Assembly: GCA_945981915.1 (NCBI GenBank)
Contig: CAMFRJ010000067.1
Location: 1-6,750, forward strand
DNA: 6,750 nt
Reading direction: 5' to 3'
Origin: an uncultured Erysipelotrichaceae bacterium
GTDB taxonomy: Bacteria; Bacillota_I; Bacilli_A; Erysipelotrichales; Coprobacillaceae
Under the pieces are notes generated by a model. It was not told the DNA's origin. It saw only the letters and a list, made by a program, of their open reading frames with translations, and did not search any database. Positions within the stretch are counted from its first letter, which is position 1; each line of letters begins with the position of its first letter. Of the stretch, positions 1 to 4,810 are shown in pieces. The position numbers and the translations under genes are program-made.

Positions 1-2
1 GT

Positions 3-1742
3 CCTATTCAATATCCAAAAGTAGAGCTACCTGATGATCAAAAATGGGGAAAAGAGAAGTGGGATTTCAACTACAAAGACAGTGCTAAGATCAATTGTTA
101 TGACAGTGGAACGGCACCTTGTAAAACAGCTTGTCCTGCTCATTTAGCAGTGCAAGGTTATATTAAGATGGCAGCACAAGGACGTTATCAAGAAGCTCTT
201 GAACTCATCAAACAAGATAATCCATTTCCAGCTGTATGTGGTGATATTTGTAATCGCCGATGTGAGGATGTTTGTACAAGAGGAACTGTTGATGAACCAA
301 TCGCAATTGATGAAATCAAGAAATTTATTGCACGTATTGAATTAGATAAAGAACAAAGATATGTCCCATTATGTGAAAATGGCGAAGGAAAATTTTATGA
401 TCAAAAGATTGCAATCATAGGGGCAGGTCCTTCTGGTATGTCAGCTGCTTATTATTTAAGAAAAAGAGGCTATCCTGTCACTATTTTTGAAAAGGAAAGT
501 CGTGCTGGGGGAATGCTCACAAATGGAATTCCATCTTTTCGTTTAGAAAAAAATATTTTAGAAGCTGAAATTGATGTTTTAAGAGAAATGGGAATTGAAT
601 TTGTTTTCAATAAAGAAGTTGGAAAAGATATCACGATTCCACAATTAAGAGATCAAGGCTATAAGGCTTTTTATGTCGCTATTGGGGCACAAGGAGGAAG
701 ATATATTGATATTCCTGGAAATGATGCTCAAGGTGTCATCACAGGTGTAGATTATTTAAGAGAGATGAATCTTCATGGTTCACATCCATATTTAGAAGGT
801 CAATGTGTTGTCATTGGTGGTGGAAATGTGGCCATCGATGTTGCGAGAACTGCTCTTCGTGATCACAGTGATAGTGTTATGATGGTGACTTTAGAAAAAG
901 ATCATCAAGAAATGCCTGCAGCATTAGATGAAATTCATGAAGCTATTGAAGAAGGCATTGTGATTGATAATGGTTGGGGACCAAAGGAAATATTGATGGA
1001 AGATGGAAAAGTAAGTGGTGTTGTTTTCAAGAAATGTCTTTCTGTTTTCAATGAACAAGGACGTTTTGATCCTCAATATGATGAAAATGAGACAAAAACA
1101 ATAGCTTGTCAAACTGTTTTATTATCAGTTGGACAATCTATTATCTGGGATGATCTACTCAAAGACAGTGCTGTTCAAATCAATCCAAATGGAACAGCAA
1201 AAGCCAATCATATAACTTTACAAACTGATGAACCAGATATCTTTGTAGGTGGAGATGCTTATACAGGACCTTTATTTGCAATAGATGCGATAGCAGCTGG
1301 AAAAGAAGCTTGTGAATCAATCCATCGCTTTGTTCATCCAGGAAATTCTTTGACGCTAGGAAGAGATCTCAGACAATTTATCCAATTAAACAAAGATGAT
1401 GTGATGTTACCAATTGAATCATTTGATAATGCAAAACGTCAAGTTCCTGGTAGAAAAGAAGGAATTGCTAAAAATACATTTTCTGATTTACGTTTACCAT
1501 TGACTGAACAACAGATCCAAAAGGAAGCAAAACGTTGTTTAGGATGTGGAGCAACGATTGTTGATACAAATAAATGTATTGGTTGTGGTTTATGTACGAC
1601 AAGATGTGAATTTGATGCGATTCATTTAAGTCGTGATGTTCCAGAAGCAAGTCGTATGTATAAAGCAGAAGACAAATTAAAAGCAATTGGACCTTATGCA
1701 GCGAAACGTGCGATTAAAATAACTAGAAAGAAGAAATCATAA
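3..1742 (+). CDS. FAD/NAD(P)-dependent iron-sulfur oxidoreductase, GltD/DPD-like (5' partial)
   Basis: This frame is open to the left edge, so the true start lies outside the window; 579 residues are visible. A GTG at 150 begins an internal sub-frame but is not the start, because conserved cysteines lie before it. Domains in visible numbering: an N-terminal cysteine-rich helical domain (C32, C40, C44, then C79, C83, C87, C91 in a CGDICNRRCEDVC motif), as in glutamate synthase small subunit and dihydropyrimidine dehydrogenase, where it carries 4Fe-4S clusters. Next come an FAD Rossmann motif GAGPSG (140-145), an NAD(P) motif GGGNVA (272-277), and a late FAD motif near VGGDAYTGP. The C-terminus has CLGCG (C512, C515) and a ferredoxin motif CIGCGLCTTRC (C525, C528, C531, C535). 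The family moves electrons between NAD(P)H and iron-sulfur partners in the cytoplasm. The partner here is unknown; the linked hypA hints at hydrogenase-type metabolism, but glutamate synthase is not excluded. Its stop overlaps the hypA start. Confidence 0.9.
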   Translation, partial: PIQYPKVELPDDQKWGKEKWDFNYKDSAKINCYDSGTAPCKTACPAHLAVQGYIKMAAQGRYQEALELIKQDNPFPAVCGDICNRRCEDVCTRGTVDEPIAIDEIKKFIARIELDKEQRYVPLCENGEGKFYDQKIAIIGAGPSGMSAAYYLRKRGYPVTIFEKESRAGGMLTNGIPSFRLEKNILEAEIDVLREMGIEFVFNKEVGKDITIPQLRDQGYKAFYVAIGAQGGRYIDIPGNDAQGVITGVDYLREMNLHGSHPYLEGQCVVIGGGNVAIDVARTALRDHSDSVMMVTLEKDHQEMPAALDEIHEAIEEGIVIDNGWGPKEILMEDGKVSGVVFKKCLSVFNEQGRFDPQYDENETKTIACQTVLLSVGQSIIWDDLLKDSAVQINPNGTAKANHITLQTDEPDIFVGGDAYTGPLFAIDAIAAGKEACESIHRFVHPGNSLTLGRDLRQFIQLNKDDVMLPIESFDNAKRQVPGRKEGIAKNTFSDLRLPLTEQQIQKEAKRCLGCGATIVDTNKCIGCGLCTTRCEFDAIHLSRDVPEASRMYKAEDKLKAIGPYAAKRAIKITRKKKS

Positions 1743-2086
1743 TGCATGAATTAGGTATTATTGTTCATGTCGCTCAAACAGTAGAGGAAGTCGCTCAAGA
1801 AAATGAAGTCACGGATATTGCTTCTGTGACTTTAGAAATTGGTGAAGTCAGTGGCATCGTTCATGATTATTTAAGTGATGGTTGGTTATATTATCGAAAA
1901 AAAAGGCCATTACTACAAAACTGTGAACTCAAAATGGTGCCCATACCAGCTTTAACGTATTGTCAAAATTGTCAAGAAACATATCCAACTGTTCAATATG
2001 GTAGACAGTGTCCTCATTGTCAAAGCTGGTCAACCTATCTGTTGAAAGGTGATGAATGTCTGATTAAGGAAATAGAAGCGATGTAG
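1742..2086 (+). CDS. hypA: HypA/HybF-family nickel metallochaperone
   Basis: This 114-residue protein is the usual HypA length. It begins MHELGI; His2 with Glu3 is the family's nickel-binding site. A C-terminal zinc loop has two CxxC pairs, CQNC (C74, C77) and CPHC (C90, C93). In known systems HypA, with HypB, delivers nickel to NiFe hydrogenase or urease in the cytoplasm. The start codon shares one base with the upstream stop (TAATG) and no strong ribosome binding site is seen, so translation is probably coupled to the oxidoreductase. No hypB, hypC-F or nickel-enzyme gene is visible on either side: a terminator and an unrelated permease follow. Family membership is confident. A role in nickel delivery is inferred, and the protein may have been recruited to another metal or iron-sulfur enzyme. 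Confidence 0.9.
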   Translation: MHELGIIVHVAQTVEEVAQENEVTDIASVTLEIGEVSGIVHDYLSDGWLYYRKKRPLLQNCELKMVPIPALTYCQNCQETYPTVQYGRQCPHCQSWSTYLLKGDECLIKEIEAM

Positions 2087-2113
2087 AAGAAGAAAAAATC
2101 TTCTTCTTTTTTC
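2085..2113 (+). terminator. Intrinsic terminator after hypA
   Basis: The hairpin starts in the hypA stop codon: AGAAGAAGA (2085-2093) pairs perfectly with TCTTCTTCT (2099-2107) around a five-A loop and runs into a T-rich tract. The stem is weak in GC but has the right geometry. It would end the oxidoreductase-hypA transcript. Confidence 0.7.
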
Positions 2114-2138
2114 TTTTTTTGAAAAAAAAGAAAAAAGA
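2105..2138. repeat. Poly-T/poly-A inverted repeat beside the hypA terminator
   Basis: Bases 2105-2119 and 2124-2138 are perfect complements (15 bp) around a four-base loop TGAA. The arms are almost only T and A, with C:G pairs at 2106/2137 and 2113/2130. The repeat shares three bases with the 3' arm of the preceding terminator. It could reinforce termination, act as a terminator on the opposite strand, or simply reflect homopolymer drift. Confidence 0.55.
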
Positions 2139-2183
2139 GAGCAGATGTGAGCTATAAATGCTATAGAAAAAGAGGTGTGAATT

Positions 2184-3107
2184 ATGGATATATTTGTTAT
2201 TTTTCAAACAATGTTAAAATTATTTATGATGCTTGTTTTAGGATATGTTTTGTTCAAATGTCATATTTTTGATGAGCATACGAATCAAAAAATATCATCC
2301 TTGATTGTCAACTGTACATCACCGTTGTTGATCATCAGTTCAATTGCGAGTGTAAAAAGTGATGATAAAAGTATTGTTTTTTTACTCATGGGTGCAGGGG
2401 TCTTGATGTATTTAGGATTTATTGTCATTGGAAAAATAATCAATCGTCTGTTGCCTTTCCCTCAAAAAGATTATCCAGTCTATGAATGTATGGTTGTATT
2501 TGCGAATACAGGATTTATGGGTTATCCTGTATTAATCAGTGTTTTTGGTCAAGGTTCTGTTTTTTATGCATCTTTATTACACATGGCTTTTAGTTTGTTT
2601 ATTTATACATATGCCATTATGTGTTTAACAAAAAGAAGTGATGATGGCTTTCATTTTGAAGTCAAGCAGTTACTTACACCAGGAATCATATTATTGTTTG
2701 TTGCAGTTGCTATTTATATTTTTGATATTCAATTACCAACAGTCCTTTTAGAAACGATTGATAGTATCGGAGGATTAACATCACCGCTTTCAATGATGAT
2801 GATAGGATCATCACTTGCTTTATATCCAATTAAGGAAAGTTTTACTGATTGGCGCAGTTATTTGTTTGCTGTGGTACGTCTTTTTATTGTCCCATTGATC
2901 ACAATGATCGTCTGTCGCTTCCTTCACATTGATCCTTATTATGCTAATATTGCTATTGTGACTAATGCTATGCCAGTAGCTTCTATGGTATTAATGATGG
3001 CAACGCAGTATAATGCTAATAAAGAGATTGTAACAAGGAATATTATTGTGTCAACCTTATTATCGATCATCACTATTCCAATCGTTGTTGCATCAATGCT
3101 TATTTAG
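2184..3107 (+). CDS. AEC (auxin efflux carrier) family transporter
   Basis: This is a 307-residue integral membrane protein, typical of the family, with about ten hydrophobic segments in two halves: roughly 5-25, 38-56, 64-86, 100-122, 126-147, then 164-181, 196-214, 225-246, 252-273 and 284-305. Family-type motifs are visible: NCTSPLLIISS (43-53), FANTGFMGYP (106-115), TSPLSMMMIGSSLA (199-212) and NAMPVASMVLMMATQYN (261-277). The asparagine/proline breaks in the first and last of these are characteristic crossover positions. Bacterial members export or exchange small organic acids such as malate; the substrate here cannot be told from sequence. The ATG is supported by AGAGGTG (2171-2177), six bases upstream. 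The GNAT gene follows after 7 bases, so the two are probably one transcript. A TGC-TATAGA extended -10-like element lies at 2159-2167, but it has no convincing -35. Confidence 0.9.
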   Translation: MDIFVIFQTMLKLFMMLVLGYVLFKCHIFDEHTNQKISSLIVNCTSPLLIISSIASVKSDDKSIVFLLMGAGVLMYLGFIVIGKIINRLLPFPQKDYPVYECMVVFANTGFMGYPVLISVFGQGSVFYASLLHMAFSLFIYTYAIMCLTKRSDDGFHFEVKQLLTPGIILLFVAVAIYIFDIQLPTVLLETIDSIGGLTSPLSMMMIGSSLALYPIKESFTDWRSYLFAVVRLFIVPLITMIVCRFLHIDPYYANIAIVTNAMPVASMVLMMATQYNANKEIVTRNIIVSTLLSIITIPIVVASMLI

Positions 3108-3114
3108 GTGAATT

Positions 3115-3825
3115 ATGGAAAATGACAGTTTAATAAAAATAACATATCAAGATTTGTTACAACGATATCCACAAATCGATCAAAAATATCAATCTTTTGA
3201 TGACTATTATCAACTACATGAACAATATCAAGGATATTGTTTGGTCAAAAAAGAGTATCATATGACCATCGTTGATGTTGTACAAATGACATATCAAAGA
3301 GAATTGGCATTCTCTATTTTAAAAGATATCAAGAAAAAATATGAACAGCAACTTTATTTGCTTGAAATCATTGTTCATGATTTTAATCATGTATATCAAA
3401 CTTATTTATATGGAAATCATTTATTTTTAGAAATCAAAGAATATAAAGATATTCCACCAGAAGCCATTAAGATACGGCAAACAGTCTTTATGAAAGAACA
3501 AGGATTTACAGATGAATTTGATGAAAGAGATCATCATTGTTCTCATATTGTTCTCTATGATGGATTACAAGCTATTGCAACATGTCGCTATTTTGAAGAA
3601 GAGGGACATTATGTTTTAGGAAGAATTGCAGTCGTTCAATCATATCGTTATCAAAGAATTGGAACGATGATGATTCTTTATGTTTTAAAGAAGCTTCAGT
3701 TTCAAACAGTTGTTTTGCATGCACAGTTACAAGCTGTTCCTTTTTATGAAAAATTAGGATTTCATACTTATGGACAAATAGAGTATGAGGAACATTGTCC
3801 TCATACTTGGATGAAAAAAGAATAA
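3115..3825 (+). CDS. GNAT-family N-acetyltransferase with N-terminal extension
   Basis: The protein has 236 residues. The C-terminal part (about 105-236) is a complete YjcF/ElaA-like GNAT domain. It has an IRQTVFMKEQGF start (120-131), a strand and acetyl-CoA loop LGRIAVVQSYRYQRIGTMM (168-186), a VPFYEKLGF motif (208-216) and a PHTWMKK tail. The CoA loop reads QRIGTM, so the usual last small residue of Q/RxxGxG/A is replaced by Met. GNAT enzymes transfer acetyl from acetyl-CoA to amines; the substrate is not predictable here. Residues 1-104 are extra relative to single-domain relatives. They contain a hydrophobic strand pattern (LYLLEIIVHDF, 80-90) that could be a degenerate GNAT half. The ribosome binding site AGGTG (3106-3110) overlaps the stop of the permease gene, indicating co-translation. 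A terminator follows directly. Confidence 0.87.
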   Translation: MENDSLIKITYQDLLQRYPQIDQKYQSFDDYYQLHEQYQGYCLVKKEYHMTIVDVVQMTYQRELAFSILKDIKKKYEQQLYLLEIIVHDFNHVYQTYLYGNHLFLEIKEYKDIPPEAIKIRQTVFMKEQGFTDEFDERDHHCSHIVLYDGLQAIATCRYFEEEGHYVLGRIAVVQSYRYQRIGTMMILYVLKKLQFQTVVLHAQLQAVPFYEKLGFHTYGQIEYEEHCPHTWMKKE

Positions 3826-3850
3826 AAAAGGTTCTTTGGAACCTTTTTTT
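3824..3850 (+). terminator. Intrinsic terminator after the GNAT gene
   Basis: GGTTC (3830-3834) pairs with GAACC (3839-3843) around a TTTG loop. Six flanking A (3824-3829) pair with the start of a seven-T tract (3844-3850). This is a textbook rho-independent terminator beginning inside the stop codon, closing the permease-acetyltransferase unit. Confidence 0.9.
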
Positions 3851-3999
3851 GTGAATTTATCAATGATTAGCTAAAACATCTGCTATATAACACTTTTATC
3901 ATGACTATGGTTTTGCTTTTGACAATGATGCCATAGTGATGAAATAAGAGAGACAATTCATAGAAATTTAATTAAAAATCATATTATTGCGTAAACCAC
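3851..3999. other. Intergenic region without a recognisable gene
   Basis: No open frame with a credible start and ribosome binding site is seen on either strand. The only structure noted is an inverted repeat, ACTATGG (3904-3910) and CCATAGT (3931-3937), with a 20-base spacer and no T tract. The region separates the terminated metabolic block from the tetR and surface-protein block. It could hold a degraded gene remnant, but I cannot identify one. Confidence 0.5.
3904..3937. repeat. Imperfect stem-loop / inverted repeat ACTATGG...CCATAGT
   Basis: Two perfect 7-base arms are separated by 20 bases (3911-3930). No poly-T follows on either strand, so it is unlikely to be a terminator. It could be a protein-binding site, an element end or chance. 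Confidence 0.3.
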
Positions 4000-4014
4000 T
4001 TGATATGTTATCAA
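4000..4014. promoter_or_regulatory. Palindromic operator candidate over the -35 box
   Basis: TTGATA-TGT-TATCAA is a perfect 6+3+6 inverted repeat whose left arm is the -35 box itself. TetR-family proteins bind such palindromes as dimers and commonly repress their own promoter. The position would block RNA polymerase. Binding by the adjacent TetR protein is inferred. Confidence 0.6.
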
Positions 4015-4028
4015 TAAGCTTTTATAAT
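4000..4028 (+). promoter_or_regulatory. Sigma-A-type promoter of tetR
   Basis: A -35 box TTGATA (4000-4005), a 17-base spacer and a perfect -10 box TATAAT (4023-4028) form a near-consensus promoter. Transcription should begin around 4035, leaving a leader of about 36 bases before the ATG at 4072. This also argues against using the upstream in-frame ATG at 4033. Confidence 0.8.
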
Positions 4029-4056
4029 TTAAATGAACATTTACTTTAAGTTAAAG

Positions 4057-4064
4057 AAAGGAGG
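4057..4064 (+). promoter_or_regulatory. Ribosome binding site deciding the tetR start
   Basis: AAAGGAGG ends seven bases before the ATG at 4072, which is ideal spacing. The in-frame ATG at 4033 has no such site and lies at or before the predicted transcription start. Confidence 0.85.
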
Positions 4065-4071
4065 CATTCAA

Positions 4072-4674
4072 ATGCGCACTGTTAATGAAGAAGCACGTAG
4101 AGCAAAGCAAATTGAAATAATGAAAAAATGTTATGAATGCTATGCAGAATATGGACTGAGCAGTGTGAGTGTTAAAATGATAGCGGATGCCTGTGGCTGC
4201 AATGTGGCAAGCATTTATCAGTATTTTGACAATCTTGATGATCTTATCATCCAAGCTACCGAATACTGTATGAGTAAGGTAGAAGATGATTTTATGGAAA
4301 AAGCTCCTACAGATGTAGTAGACTTATGGCGCTTTATAGACGAAATACCCTACTGGACAGCTAAGAATCATGGCAAGAAATATAGGCTTATGTATCAGAT
4401 TTATACTCATCCAAAATATAGAGAATACGGGAAGGAGTTCTTTAAAGGAGTAGATGAACGTTATACTCAATATGCAAAAAGCTTGGAACCCAAACTTGGT
4501 ATTCCCTATGAAAAACTAACACCGCTTATCTTCATTTTGATAAGAGCCTGCGTACACTATGCACTGTTTGAAGATGAGTTCTATCTAAAATCACAGATAG
4601 AAGTATTAAAAGAAACCCTTGAACTCTTTATTGCTAAATATAATTCGAAAGCAATTCCAAAGGGGAACAAATAG
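4072..4674 (+). CDS. TetR/AcrR-family transcriptional regulator
   Basis: The protein has 200 residues from the chosen start, a normal TetR length. The N-terminal DNA-binding domain covers about residues 12-60. Its helix-turn-helix core is SVSVKMIADACGCNVASIYQ (31-50) followed by YFDNLDDLI, the family's recognition-helix and helix-4 signature. The rest (about 65-190) is an all-helical ligand-binding and dimerisation domain with no recognisable ligand signature. It probably represses its own promoter through the palindrome at 4000-4014. The only adjacent downstream gene is the secreted Ig-like protein, after a 136-base gap, so that gene is the obvious but unproven candidate target. Leucine codon use is odd: by hand count TTA is 2 of 15, against 6 of 11 in hypA and 11 of 22 in the GNAT gene, with CTT most common here. 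This suggests a different origin from the upstream block. Confidence 0.9.
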   Translation: MRTVNEEARRAKQIEIMKKCYECYAEYGLSSVSVKMIADACGCNVASIYQYFDNLDDLIIQATEYCMSKVEDDFMEKAPTDVVDLWRFIDEIPYWTAKNHGKKYRLMYQIYTHPKYREYGKEFFKGVDERYTQYAKSLEPKLGIPYEKLTPLIFILIRACVHYALFEDEFYLKSQIEVLKETLELFIAKYNSKAIPKGNK

Positions 4675-4810
4675 AGGGGATTAAAGATTTAGATAATAGT
4701 GATGATGATATAACCACATCTTTTATAGAGAATAACAATATAAAGAGAGAAAATAGTAACTCTTTTATATTTTAAAAGGGTGGAATTTTCTAAATGAAGG
4801 AGGTAGTTTA
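4675..4810 (+). other. AT-rich gap between tetR and the surface-protein gene, with foldable repeats
   Basis: No clear sigma-A promoter is seen. TCTTTTATA occurs twice (4719-4727 and 4761-4769) and flanks its near-complement TATAAAGA (4739-4746). The middle segment can therefore pair with either copy, each time with one bulged T. The second pairing (about 4737-4772) is followed by only a few T, so it is at best a weak terminator. A reading frame without ATG, GTG or TTG is open from 4644 to 4775 and would encode an acidic 43-residue peptide; it is not called as a gene. The surface gene may be read from tetR transcription or from a promoter I cannot see. Confidence 0.45.
4797..4803 (+). promoter_or_regulatory. 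Ribosome binding site of the surface-protein gene
   Basis: AAGGAGG ends seven bases before the ATG at 4811, a strong canonical site. It fixes the start at the head of a clear signal peptide. Confidence 0.88.

Noticed and set aside
150..152. GTG as the start of the oxidoreductase
   Set aside because: The frame is open to the left edge and conserved cysteines (C32, C40, C44 in visible numbering) lie before it, so the gene is truncated by the window rather than starting there.
924..1112. Reverse-strand open frame inside the oxidoreductase gene
   Set aside because: It lies antisense to a well-supported conserved coding region, and its product is low-complexity with no recognisable motif.
3851..4032. 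Insertion sequence or transposase remnant before tetR
   Set aside because: Short translated stretches in all frames are broken by stops and match no transposase motif I recognise; no target-site duplication is evident.
4033..4071. Longer tetR starting at the ATG at 4033
   Set aside because: There is no ribosome binding site, and it falls at the predicted transcription start. The ATG at 4072 has AAAGGAGG at ideal spacing and gives a standard TetR N-terminus.
4644..4775. Open frame after tetR encoding an acidic peptide of 43 residues
   Set aside because: It has no ATG, GTG or TTG start and no ribosome binding site, and overlaps the end of tetR. A frameshifted tail of tetR or a gene remnant is possible, but tetR already has a normal length.
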